This document shows positions 35,243 to 42,749 of a stretch of DNA of 46,817 nucleotides, piece after piece; position 1 is the first letter of the stretch, and each line of letters starts with the position of its first letter. The DNA is taken from NCBI GenBank assembly GCA_030600655.1, contig JAUVLP010000008.1, forward strand, positions 1 through 46,817, read 5' to 3'. The notes beneath the pieces are model-generated. The model worked only from the letters and a program-made list of their open reading frames with translations. It did no database searches and had not been told where the DNA came from. The position numbers and the translations under genes were made by a program. This stretch comes from Candidatus Eiseniibacteriota bacterium. Its GTDB lineage: Bacteria; Joyebacterota; Joyebacteria; Joyebacterales; Joyebacteraceae.

Positions 35243-36130
35243 TTGGATATCGCTGGGCTGTTGGCAACAGAACATGAAGCGATCGAGGAAGCGCTTGATC
35301 AATGGCTTCCCGCTGAGGGAGAGTACCCTGCACTGATCCACGAGGCGATCAGGTACTCCGTGCTCGGTGGTGGGAAGCGCCTCCGCCCGATCTTGGCGCT
35401 GGCTGCGACGCGTTCGCTCGGATGCGATGCTGACCGGATTGTCAGGTCGGCGTGTGCCATCGAGTACGTGCACTGTTGCTCACTGGTTCTCGATGATCTG
35501 CCTTCGATGGATGATGCCTCCATGCGTCGAGGCCGGCCAACGGTCCACAGGGCTTTCGGTGTCGCGACGGCCATTCTTGCGGCCAATGCGCTTCTCATGC
35601 ACGCTTTCAGTCTTATCGCCGATAATGGTGAAGCCGTTGGTGCACCAGGAAGTTCTGTGGCGGCAGCCACCAGAGATCTTGCGACGGCTGTAGGCTCGTA
35701 CGGCATGGTCGGTGGTCAGCACGTGGACCTGGAGTCCTCGCGTGGGGGCCGTGTCGATTCAGGAACCGTAGAATACATTCAGAGTCGCAAGACGGGTGCG
35801 CTGTTCGTCGTGGCCGCTACGACTGGAGGCACGCTGCTGGGAGCGGAGCAGCCCCGAATCGACGCCGTCGCGTCTTACGCGCGCAAGCTTGGGTTTATCT
35901 ACCAGATCGTCGACGACATCATGGACGTGGAGGGGGACGAAGAGGTTGTCGGTAAGGATCTCCGCAAGGATAAAGGGAAGCTGACCTTCGTTACCCTGTA
36001 CGGAGTTGATGGTGCACGCAGGATGGCTGAGAACCTTGTGCGTGAGGCGCGTTCCTCGCTCAGTTCCGTGGGAGAAGATGTAGATGCCTTGAGTGAGTTG
36101 GTGGGCTACTGTCTCGAAAGAGTGTCGTGA
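35243..36130 (+). CDS. Polyprenyl diphosphate synthase (IspA-like FPP/GGPP synthase)
   Basis: 295 aa from TTG 35243 with AAGGAG nine bases upstream. The first Asp-rich motif DDLPSMDDASMRRGRPT (about 84) is of the bacterial IspA type and the second is YQIVDDIMDVEGD (about 223), then VGKDLRKDKGKLTFV. GGGKRLRP near residue 42 and SRKTGALF near 180 complete the family set. It condenses IPP with allylic diphosphates to C15-C20 chains in the cytosol. Its place between polysaccharide genes is unusual and suggests supply of precursor for undecaprenyl phosphate, though general isoprenoid supply is equally possible. Confidence 0.85.
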   Translation: MDIAGLLATEHEAIEEALDQWLPAEGEYPALIHEAIRYSVLGGGKRLRPILALAATRSLGCDADRIVRSACAIEYVHCCSLVLDDLPSMDDASMRRGRPTVHRAFGVATAILAANALLMHAFSLIADNGEAVGAPGSSVAAATRDLATAVGSYGMVGGQHVDLESSRGGRVDSGTVEYIQSRKTGALFVVAATTGGTLLGAEQPRIDAVASYARKLGFIYQIVDDIMDVEGDEEVVGKDLRKDKGKLTFVTLYGVDGARRMAENLVREARSSLSSVGEDVDALSELVGYCLERVS

Positions 36131-36152
36131 CCGTTGTTGCCACGGAGGGATT

Positions 36153-37208
36153 GTGACACACATAGTAATACTGGCAGGAGGGTGGGGTGTGAGGTTGTGG
36201 CCGATGAGCACGCGCTCGCGGCCGAAGCAACTCCTGTCCATCGGTGGCGACACATCGCTGCTCGCCCGCACTCTGGCTCGCGTCGCGCCCATCGTGCCTC
36301 CCGAGAGAGTGCTTGCGGTTACGAGCGCGCTTCTCCGCGATCTGATGGCCGGGGAACTGACGGGTGTTCCCGACGCGCGTGTTATAGGCGAGCCGGTTGG
36401 AAAGAACACGGCACCTGCGATTGCTCTGGCCGCACACATCCTCGTGCGTGAAGATCCTGATGCGGTCATGGTCGTTCTCCCGGCCGATCATGTCATCGGT
36501 GATGATGAGGCGTTTCTTGAGGCGCTCGAGCGCGCAATCGAAGCAGCGAGCAAGGAGAATGCTCTGGTTACACTCGGCGTGGTGCCCACGCGACCGGAGA
36601 CCGAATATGGCTATATCGAGGCCGGGAGCGCTGCCGTCACGGAAGGGGCTCTTGTTGTCCGGAGGTTCACCGAGAAGCCCGACGCGGAAGCGGCGCAGCG
36701 CTTTCTCGACAAGGGCGGCTACTATTGGAACAGCGGGATGTTTGTGTGGCGGGCCAAACGGTTCCTTGAGGCAGTGACAGATCTCTTGCCGGATGTGGCC
36801 GAAGCTTTGGACGGCGTGATGGCGAGTCCGGGGGATGCGGCTTTTGAATCTCAGATCGCTGAGTACTACGATTCAGTGTCGGCCATCTCGGTAGACTACG
36901 GGATTATGGAACGCTCGGAGGACGTGATCGTCGTTCCGTCGGACTTTGGTTGGGACGATGTGGGAGCCTGGTCTGCGCTCGGACGCGTATGGGAGCCGGG
37001 CAAGGATGGTTCCTCTGTCTCTGGTGAGGCGGTGCTTGTCGATACGACCGACTGCATCATTCGTGCTGAGGGCGGAGTCGTGGCCGCTATCGGTGTGAGC
37101 GATCTCGTTATCGTGCATACGCCGGAGGCGACGCTGGTCTGCCCACGTGAGCGCGCGCGCGATGTGAGACAGATCGTCGATGAAATGAAGAGGCGAGGTA
37201 AGTGGTAG
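36153..37208 (+). CDS. manC: Mannose-1-phosphate guanylyltransferase (single-domain)
   Basis: About 351 aa from GTG 36153 with GGAGG four bases upstream; the tracked start at 36093 is inside the previous gene. The nucleotide-binding signature is ILAGGWGVRLWPMSTRSRPK (residues about 5-25). It also has GEPVGKNTAPAIALAA, VLPADHVIGDD, TEYGYIE, FTEKPD, WNSGMFVW and VDYGIMERSEDVIVV. It makes GDP-mannose from GTP and mannose-1-phosphate. It lacks the phosphomannose isomerase domain fused to proteobacterial ManC/AlgA, so mannose-6-phosphate must come from elsewhere. It supplies the AlgD-type enzyme of the same block and closes the exopolysaccharide operon. Confidence 0.9.
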   Translation: MTHIVILAGGWGVRLWPMSTRSRPKQLLSIGGDTSLLARTLARVAPIVPPERVLAVTSALLRDLMAGELTGVPDARVIGEPVGKNTAPAIALAAHILVREDPDAVMVVLPADHVIGDDEAFLEALERAIEAASKENALVTLGVVPTRPETEYGYIEAGSAAVTEGALVVRRFTEKPDAEAAQRFLDKGGYYWNSGMFVWRAKRFLEAVTDLLPDVAEALDGVMASPGDAAFESQIAEYYDSVSAISVDYGIMERSEDVIVVPSDFGWDDVGAWSALGRVWEPGKDGSSVSGEAVLVDTTDCIIRAEGGVVAAIGVSDLVIVHTPEATLVCPRERARDVRQIVDEMKRRGKW

Positions 37209-37221
37209 TATCCCCGGTAGT

Positions 37222-37250
37222 TTGACTGACGCGACGAGCCCGGATATTCT
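37222..37250 (+). promoter_or_regulatory. Sigma-70-type promoter for galT-glgA
   Basis: TTGACT (37222-37227), 17 bases, TATTCT (37245-37250), in the 104-base gap after manC; predicted start near 37257. It separates the central-carbohydrate pair from the exopolysaccharide operon. Confidence 0.65.
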
Positions 37251-37312
37251 TTCCAGCGTCAGGGCCGTAAGTAAGTTGGCCCATTCTTGTTGGATCAGGA
37301 GCGAGGAGACTG

Positions 37313-38311
37313 ATGCCGCAGCTCAGAAAAGATCCCGTGCTGGGACGCTGGGTTATCATTGCCACCGAGCGGGGAAAACGACCGACCGAGTTCGTCCACA
37401 TTCCAGAGACGCGGCGCGGAGGCTTCTGTCCATTCTGCTGCGGAAACGAGGATAAGACTCCCCCGGAAGTGCTTTCGTACAGGGACACCGGAACAAAGCC
37501 GGACACGCCCGGCTGGCAGGTGCGAGTGGTCCCGAACAAATTCCCAGCTCTGACGATTGAGGGAGAAATAAATCGCGCCGGTGAGGGTATGTACGACAAG
37601 ATGAACGGCGTTGGAGCACACGAGGTGATCATCGAGACACCGGACCACGATGCGGAGCTTTCCCGCCTGCCGGTCGAGCATATCGCTCTCATTCTCAAGG
37701 CGGCAGAAGAGCGGATCGTGGATCTTCAGGGCGATACGCGTTTCCGCTACATCCAGTTCTTCAGGAACCGCGGTTACGCCGCGGGTGCGTCTCTAGAGCA
37801 TCCTCACTCCCAGCTCATTGCGCTTCCGGTCATCCCGAAGCGTCTGACTGAGGAGTTGGCTGGAAGCAAGAAATACTACGGCTACAAGGAGCGCTGCGTA
37901 TTTTGCGACATTGTTGCGCAGGAGCTGTGGACAAACGAGCGCGTTGTCGTCGACGGCGATGCTTTCGTGTCGATAGTACCGTTTGCAGCTCGCTTTCCGT
38001 TCGAGACCTGGGTTCTACCCAAGAAGCATGACCCGTCATTTGAGGACATTGATGCAGACACAAGGCTCGCGCTCGCAACCGTCCTGAAGGAGACGCTGTC
38101 GCGGATGAACGTGGCGCTCTCCGATCCTCCATACAACCTGATCCTCCACACTTCTCCAGTGGGGGAAAGGGACCTCAAATACTATCACTGGCACTTCGAG
38201 ATCATGCCGAAGCTTACGAAGGTCGCCGGTTTTGAGTGGGGTTCCGGCTTCTACATCAATCCGACGTCTCCTGAAGAGGCGGCGAGGTACATGAGAGAAG
38301 TGGAACTCTAG
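37313..38311 (+). CDS. galT: Galactose-1-phosphate uridylyltransferase
   Basis: 332 aa from ATG 37313 with GAGGAG upstream. A HIT-superfamily GalT: KDPVLGRWVIIATERGKRPT at the start, zinc-type FCPFCCGNE (about 38), VVPNKFPAL, and the active site EHPHSQLIALP (about 161) whose second His is the uridylylated nucleophile. A second Cys pair is in RCVFCDI, and YYHWHFEIMPKLTKVAGFEW is near the end. It exchanges UMP between UDP-glucose and galactose-1-phosphate (Leloir pathway); relatives in such phyla may act on other sugar-1-phosphates. It sits 17 bases before glgA, suggesting a shared transcript. Confidence 0.9.
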   Translation: MPQLRKDPVLGRWVIIATERGKRPTEFVHIPETRRGGFCPFCCGNEDKTPPEVLSYRDTGTKPDTPGWQVRVVPNKFPALTIEGEINRAGEGMYDKMNGVGAHEVIIETPDHDAELSRLPVEHIALILKAAEERIVDLQGDTRFRYIQFFRNRGYAAGASLEHPHSQLIALPVIPKRLTEELAGSKKYYGYKERCVFCDIVAQELWTNERVVVDGDAFVSIVPFAARFPFETWVLPKKHDPSFEDIDADTRLALATVLKETLSRMNVALSDPPYNLILHTSPVGERDLKYYHWHFEIMPKLTKVAGFEWGSGFYINPTSPEEAARYMREVEL

Positions 38312-38328
38312 AGAGGAGCATCCGGCTC

Positions 38329-39822
38329 TTGAAGGTCATCATGGTGTCGGCTGAGGTTGCGCCGTTCGCACGAGTCGGGGGGCTGTCCGATGTCGTTGGT
38401 GCACTGCCGAAGGAGATAGCGAAGGCGGGACACGAGGTCTGCGTCTTTCTGCCGAAGTATGCGAGCATAGATGACGACCGTTTTGGCGTAGAGTGTGTGG
38501 AGGGGGCGGCGGACCTGGATGTTCCGCGGAGTGGGGGGGAGCCTGTGTCCTTGTATCGTTGTCCGATGCCGGGAGCTCCTGCTGTCACGGTCTACATGAT
38601 TCGATACGATCCCTTTTTCGACCGCGACGGAATCTACGTTGATCCGAAGACGAAGAGAGGCTACCCGGATGAGGTGGCACGCTACGGTCTCTTCAGCCGC
38701 GCGTTGCTCGAGGCTGCTCGCACGCTGAGGCTCGAACCGGACGTTCTGCACCTCAACGATCATCACACAGCCTTGGCCGGTGTCTATCTCCGGGAAATGT
38801 ACGGAGACGATCCGCTCCTGTCCCGCGCAGGCGTCGTTTTCAGCATTCACAATCTGGGCTACCTCGGGACTTTCGATTGCGAGCTGCTGCCGGATCTGGG
38901 ATTCGACGGGGATCGGTGCAGTTACGGGAGTGCCTTTGAATACAAGGGAGGTGTTAGTACTCTCAAGCTCGGGATCGAGTACTCGGATCATGTGAACACC
39001 GTGAGCGAGCGCTACGCAGAGGAGATCGCCGGCTCGCCCGAGTTTGGGCACGGTCTTGAGGGTGTCCTCGCTGAGAAGCGAGACGCCGGGAGACTGACGG
39101 GCATCTTGAACGGGGTCGACTACTCTGTCTGGGATCCGGCTGTTGATGAGCTGATCCCGGCACGGTACTCAATCGACGATATGGCCGGAAAGGAACGGTG
39201 CCGCTCTGAGCTCAGGACCCGTTGCGCTCTTCGGGACAGCGCAGAAGTGCCGTTGATCGGAATCGTTTCACGTCTGGTCGACCAGAAGGGCTTCGATCTT
39301 TTGAGCGAGGTTGCCTCCGACATTATCGCTCTCGGAGCGCAGCTCGTGGTGCTTGGCACCGGTGAGGAGAAGTACCACAAGTTCCTGAAGGCGTTGGAGT
39401 CGAAACACGGCGGTGACGTATCGGTCAATCTGTTGTTTGACAACGAACTTGCTCACTGGATAGAGGCCGGTTCCGACATGTTCCTCATGCCGTCCCGCTA
39501 CGAGCCGTGCGGACTGAACCAGATGTACAGCTTGCGCTATGGAACTGTTCCCATCGTGCGGGCAACAGGTGGACTCGTCGATACGGTTCTGGACTACGAT
39601 GCGGCTTTTGACTCCGGTGTAGGTTTCGTCTTCGCTGGGTACGATTCGATCGAGATGATGACAGCAATCCGACGAGCAGTCAGAACGTACGCCGACCACG
39701 AGGCTTGGACCGGACTCACGAAACGTGGGATGGCGCTTGATTTCAGCTGGAAGTCTTCGGCTCTGAAGTATGTCGAGTTGTACGGGAAGGCGGCGGCGAG
39801 GGCCGCGAATCGCCGGTCCTGA
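38329..39822 (+). CDS. glgA: Glycogen (starch) synthase, GT5
   Basis: 497 aa from TTG 38329 with GAGAGGAG about ten bases upstream. The N-terminal signature is VIMVSAEVAPFARVGGLSDV; the usual Lys of the K-x-G-G-L donor loop is Arg here. The acceptor half has HLNDHHTALAGVYLREMYGD and FSIHNLGYLGTFD; the donor half has GIVSRLVDQKGFDLLSE and PSRYEPCGLNQMYSLRYGTV (about 389), then RATGGLVDTV. It elongates alpha-1,4-glucan from ADP- or UDP-glucose in the cytosol. No glgC, glgB or glgP is in the window. No clear terminator is visible before the tRNA promoter seven bases downstream. Confidence 0.9.
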   Translation: MKVIMVSAEVAPFARVGGLSDVVGALPKEIAKAGHEVCVFLPKYASIDDDRFGVECVEGAADLDVPRSGGEPVSLYRCPMPGAPAVTVYMIRYDPFFDRDGIYVDPKTKRGYPDEVARYGLFSRALLEAARTLRLEPDVLHLNDHHTALAGVYLREMYGDDPLLSRAGVVFSIHNLGYLGTFDCELLPDLGFDGDRCSYGSAFEYKGGVSTLKLGIEYSDHVNTVSERYAEEIAGSPEFGHGLEGVLAEKRDAGRLTGILNGVDYSVWDPAVDELIPARYSIDDMAGKERCRSELRTRCALRDSAEVPLIGIVSRLVDQKGFDLLSEVASDIIALGAQLVVLGTGEEKYHKFLKALESKHGGDVSVNLLFDNELAHWIEAGSDMFLMPSRYEPCGLNQMYSLRYGTVPIVRATGGLVDTVLDYDAAFDSGVGFVFAGYDSIEMMTAIRRAVRTYADHEAWTGLTKRGMALDFSWKSSALKYVELYGKAAARAANRRS

Positions 39823-39828
39823 TGGTTC

Positions 39829-39857
39829 TTGACAGCCCGAAGGGTGCAAGTTATACT
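39829..39857 (+). promoter_or_regulatory. Strong sigma-70-type promoter of the tRNA cluster
   Basis: TTGACA (39829-39834), 17 bases, TATACT (39852-39857), about 22 bases before tRNA-Gly. It is the best consensus match in the window and fits a stable-RNA operon. Confidence 0.8.
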
Positions 39858-39878
39858 TCTGCTCTGAATGAACACGGC

Positions 39879-39953
39879 GCGGGAATAGCTCAGTGGTAGA
39901 GCGCCACCTTGCCAAGGTGGATGTCGCGGGTTCGAGCCCCGTTTCCCGCTCCA
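39879..39953 (+). tRNA. tRNA-Gly (anticodon GCC), CCA encoded
   Basis: The acceptor stem GCGGGAA pairs with TTCCCGC; D-arm TAGCTCAGTGGTAGAGC; anticodon loop TTGCCAA; T-loop TTCGAGC. The 3' CCA is encoded. First of three tRNAs behind one promoter. Confidence 0.95.
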
Positions 39954-39960
39954 GCTATAT

Positions 39961-39996
39961 CAGGCAGGGGTTCTCTGATCTTCGAGCCCCTGCCTG
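39961..39996. repeat. 10-bp perfect inverted repeat between tRNA genes
   Basis: CAGGCAGGGG (39961-39970) and CCCCTGCCTG (39987-39996) form a GC-rich hairpin with a 16-base loop, eight bases after tRNA-Gly and ten before tRNA-Cys. No T-run follows, so a processing or spacer structure is more likely than a terminator. Confidence 0.6.
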
Positions 39997-40005
39997 TCCA
40001 AGTCA

Positions 40006-40081
40006 GGCGGCGTAGCCAAGTGGCTAAGGCAGAGGATTGCAAATCCTCGATCCCCCGGTTCGAATCCGGGCGCCGCCTCCA
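40006..40081 (+). tRNA. tRNA-Cys (anticodon GCA), CCA encoded
   Basis: The acceptor stem GGCGGCG pairs with CGCCGCC; anticodon loop TTGCAAA inside stem GAGGA/TCCTC; T-loop TTCGAAT; CCA encoded. Confidence 0.95.
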
Positions 40082-40168
40082 TCTGCACCATCGGCCGGTG
40101 TTCCTGGTCTCGCGAGGAGTTTGGCGCACCGCGCTGGCATCCTTTTGAGGGATTTTCCTGCGTCACGA

Positions 40169-40259
40169 GCCGGGGTGGCGAAATTGGTAGACGCATCGGA
40201 CTTAAAATCCGCTGGGGCGTTCTCGCCCCGTGCCGGTTCGATTCCGGCCCCCGGCACCA
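40169..40259 (+). tRNA. tRNA-Leu (anticodon TAA), CCA encoded
   Basis: The acceptor stem GCCGGGG pairs with CCCCGGC; anticodon loop CTTAAAA; a long variable arm (GGGGCGTTCTCGCCCC) as expected for a class II leucine tRNA; CCA encoded. The 87 bases between it and tRNA-Cys hold nothing I recognise. Confidence 0.95.
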
Positions 40260-40344
40260 TCCTCTCCGACACTGATGCTTCAAACGACCCAGCGCAGTGT
40301 CACTTTCGTTTCATTGCTGCGACATGAGCACCGCAAGGTGAAGG

Positions 40345-40393
40345 GTTGCTCTCAGCAACAGGGCACAGCTTATGCAGTGTGGCATGAGCTGTG
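40345..40393 (+). promoter_or_regulatory. Sigma-54-type promoter and dyad before the first hydrolase
   Basis: GGGCACAGCTTATGCA (40361-40376) keeps the GG/GC 12-base spacing and GGCAC of sigma-54 -24/-12 sites; T1 and one -12 T differ from consensus. CACAGCT (40364-40370) is repeated inverted as AGCTGTG (40387-40393), 16 bases apart. Directly upstream is a perfect 6-bp hairpin GTTGCT-CTC-AGCAAC (40345-40359). The rest of the 40260-40450 gap shows nothing clear. Confidence 0.55.
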
Positions 40394-40450
40394 TTGCGAA
40401 TGTTGCGCTCCCGGTTTGTGCGCGGGAGAGGGGGCACGGAGGAATTTGCC

Positions 40451-42502
40451 ATGCTGGGCTCGTGTGTACTGGGTAGGGAGCGGTGCTGCAGGATGCCGGG
40501 TTGGGTGAGTGCTGTTGCTGCAGTGCTTCTGGCACTCGTTCTCATGACACCTGCATCCTGTGAGACTGCCTGTTACCCACGGCTGTGCAATATCTACTTC
40601 CCGGACCTGGGTTCTGCGGATCTTGAGCTTCTGGCACAATGGGACGTTCTGGTTCTGGCGAAGCGAGCGGTAGATGAGCATCCTGATGAACTCGCGATGC
40701 TCAGGATCCTGAATCCGGATATCCAGCTCATTGCCCACATGCCCGTAGGCTACCACGGAGAGTGGCTGTCTCCGCCGATCAACGGTGATCTTGTCGCCGA
40801 GCTTCATGCAAACGACTGGTGGTTGAAGGATGCGACGGGCGAGAGGATGTTTCTGCCGTGTGGAGATGGGATTCTGAACGAGACCGTCTGGGCGCCCCTC
40901 AATGGGGAGGGGAAGATGTTGTGCGAGTGGATGGCAGAGTACATCCACGAGCGGCTCGGCCCTGGAGGGCCATGGGATGGTGTCTTCTTGGACTGCTGCT
41001 TCGATGATATCTACTGGGTGGGTGATGCGCACGGCAGCCCGGTGGACGCCAACGGTGATGGGGTCGCTGATGATGCATTAGAACTGAATGCGGCGTGGAG
41101 AGCAGGTATGGAAACTCTTGTCTCTCGACTGAGGGAACTCGTCGGAGACGGCTTCACGGTGACTACCAATGGGAACAACACACTGTATGCCGGTTGCAAC
41201 GGATCCACGCGTGAGCGTTTCCCGCATATGCACGGCGATTGGTATGAGAATATTACGAATCCCGAGTGGGGATACATCGCGATCTCAACTCTCTACTGCG
41301 ATCCAATCGTATCTATTGTCAACGTTATGTGGGAGGGGCCCGTCGTCGAAGGCGAACCCGTCCGCAACGATGCGTTGGAGAAGAAATTCGGGTTCACGTA
41401 TGCCAGCACGCTGGTTTTCGGGGACGGCTACTTCTCCTTTGATGGTGGAGATGGATTGCCGGAGCATTGCCAGGCATGGTGGCACGAACTCTACGACCTT
41501 AAGCTGGGGGAACCAAAGGGGGGGCGGGAGCGGCCGGACATCAGCATCGAGTGGGTCGAGCACTGTGAGATGGTGAGTCTCAGGCGCTTTGGAAACGGTG
41601 TCGCTGTGGTCAATCCCACAACCGTGACTCAGACCGTGGTTCTGGGAGGAACGTATTTTCCGAGGGGATCGTTCAACGGCGATTTCTATCCGCGCTCCGA
41701 TGCAATAACGAGCATAGATCTTGAGAAGGAGTCCGGTGACGTAGTTGTCGGTAGTGGAATCGCTCTGTCATGGGCGCCGGACGTGCAGGTTGCCGTGAAC
41801 GAATCGGGTGCTGTCGAGCTCTCCTGGAGTGGTGTCGGGGGCGCCTCCGGATACTCGGTCTACCGTTCACACAGACCGGACGGTTCCAGCAGTCCCGCAG
41901 CTGTGATCGCAGTGGTGAGCGCACCAGGACATGTGGATACAACTGCGAGTCCGAATCGAACATATTTCTACAGGATCGCGCCCATAGATGGATGGAGTTG
42001 TGAGGGAGCGTTGTCAAGAAACGTCTCCATTATTACGCCGTCGGAGCGAACCTCGAGGGAGCGTTCTGAAGTGGACAGTGTGAACAATCTTCCGGATGTG
42101 TCGGACGGGGTGGATGGATCACCAGAGAGTTGCCAGGACGTCTGTGCTGTGACTGTCGACGGGACGGCGGAGTCGTTCTGGGGACGGCCGGGGGAAGAGG
42201 GAAGGCGAGTGGGGAGCGTATTGAGCCTCCACGGTAGCCACCCTAATCCCGCGGGTAAGGCGACCTCCATCTCGTTCGGCATTGCAGAAGGCTGTGGTGG
42301 CGCAGTTACTCTGACCATCTACGATATCAGAGGGCGAGTGGTGAGACAGCTCCTGGACAAGCCGCTGGCTGTGGGCAGCCACATGGTGACCTGGGATGCT
42401 CGAAGTGATCACGGCCGCCGCGTTGCCGCAGGATGCTATGTGTATGCCTTGACCCGCCGGGAGGAGAGACTGACAGGCAAGATCGTTGTGCTCGGGCCGT
42501 GA
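40451..42502 (+). CDS. Secreted putative glycoside hydrolase (GHL15-like) with FlgD-like C-terminal domain, copy 1
   Basis: 683 aa from ATG 40451 with GGAGG eight bases upstream; the tracked start is 60 bases earlier without such a site. A signal segment (WVSAVAAVLLALVLMTPASC) precedes a TIM-barrel-like domain: YPRLCNIYFPDLGSADLELL, AHMPVGYHGEW, then GPWDGVFLDCCFDDIYW (about 174), whose Asp residues are candidate catalytic acids. A calcium-loop-like DANGDGVADD is near 199, then TTNGNNTLYAGC and GYFSFDGGDGLPEHC. A fibronectin-III-like part (about 440-530) and a FlgD_ig/type-A sorting-like end (LTIYDIRGRVVRQLLD ... GCYVYAL) follow. The pattern resembles hypothetical glycosyl hydrolase family 15 (Pfam GHL15). 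A paralog lies downstream. Confidence 0.7.
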   Translation: MLGSCVLGRERCCRMPGWVSAVAAVLLALVLMTPASCETACYPRLCNIYFPDLGSADLELLAQWDVLVLAKRAVDEHPDELAMLRILNPDIQLIAHMPVGYHGEWLSPPINGDLVAELHANDWWLKDATGERMFLPCGDGILNETVWAPLNGEGKMLCEWMAEYIHERLGPGGPWDGVFLDCCFDDIYWVGDAHGSPVDANGDGVADDALELNAAWRAGMETLVSRLRELVGDGFTVTTNGNNTLYAGCNGSTRERFPHMHGDWYENITNPEWGYIAISTLYCDPIVSIVNVMWEGPVVEGEPVRNDALEKKFGFTYASTLVFGDGYFSFDGGDGLPEHCQAWWHELYDLKLGEPKGGRERPDISIEWVEHCEMVSLRRFGNGVAVVNPTTVTQTVVLGGTYFPRGSFNGDFYPRSDAITSIDLEKESGDVVVGSGIALSWAPDVQVAVNESGAVELSWSGVGGASGYSVYRSHRPDGSSSPAAVIAVVSAPGHVDTTASPNRTYFYRIAPIDGWSCEGALSRNVSIITPSERTSRERSEVDSVNNLPDVSDGVDGSPESCQDVCAVTVDGTAESFWGRPGEEGRRVGSVLSLHGSHPNPAGKATSISFGIAEGCGGAVTLTIYDIRGRVVRQLLDKPLAVGSHMVTWDARSDHGRRVAAGCYVYALTRREERLTGKIVVLGP

Positions 42503-42518
42503 CAAGAAAGCGCCTCGT

Positions 42519-42569
42519 ACACGGGTCCGTGTGACCGGGTCCCCGCACATCGGCCCGGGTGACCGGGCC
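42519..42569. repeat. Two adjacent GC-rich stem-loops between the paralogs
   Basis: ACACGG-GT-CCGTGT (42519-42532) is followed by GGCCCGG-GTGA-CCGGGCC (42552-42569), a 7-bp stem capped by a GNRA-type tetraloop. GTGACCGGG occurs in both, so there is also an approximate direct repeat. They may act as a terminator or mRNA end, but no T-run follows. Confidence 0.5.
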
Positions 42570-42670
42570 TCCTGCAGTACCGCCGACCATGTCCCAGACC
42601 TCTGTCTGCCGAGAGGGCACGCCGTGCCGGGCGGCAGCAATGCAGACTGCACCCTTAATCACTTGACACG

Positions 42671-42705
42671 TGGCACAACTCTTGCAATACAGCACGGTTG
42701 TGCCA
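42671..42705 (+). promoter_or_regulatory. Sigma-54-type promoter overlapping a 9-bp dyad
   Basis: TGGCACAACTCTTGCA (42671-42686) matches TGGCAC-N5-TTGCA with exact GG/GC spacing. TGGCACAAC (42671-42679) recurs inverted as GTTGTGCCA (42697-42705), 17 bases apart, so one arm covers the -24 box and the other the start region. It drives the second hydrolase. Confidence 0.7.
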
Positions 42706-42749
42706 TGGGGTGAGACGCTCGAGTGGGTAAAGGCGGAGGGGGTCGATCA

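Noticed and set aside
39961-39996. Terminator between tRNA-Gly and tRNA-Cys
   Set aside because: The stem is strong but no T-run follows, and two further tRNA genes lie downstream without a new promoter.
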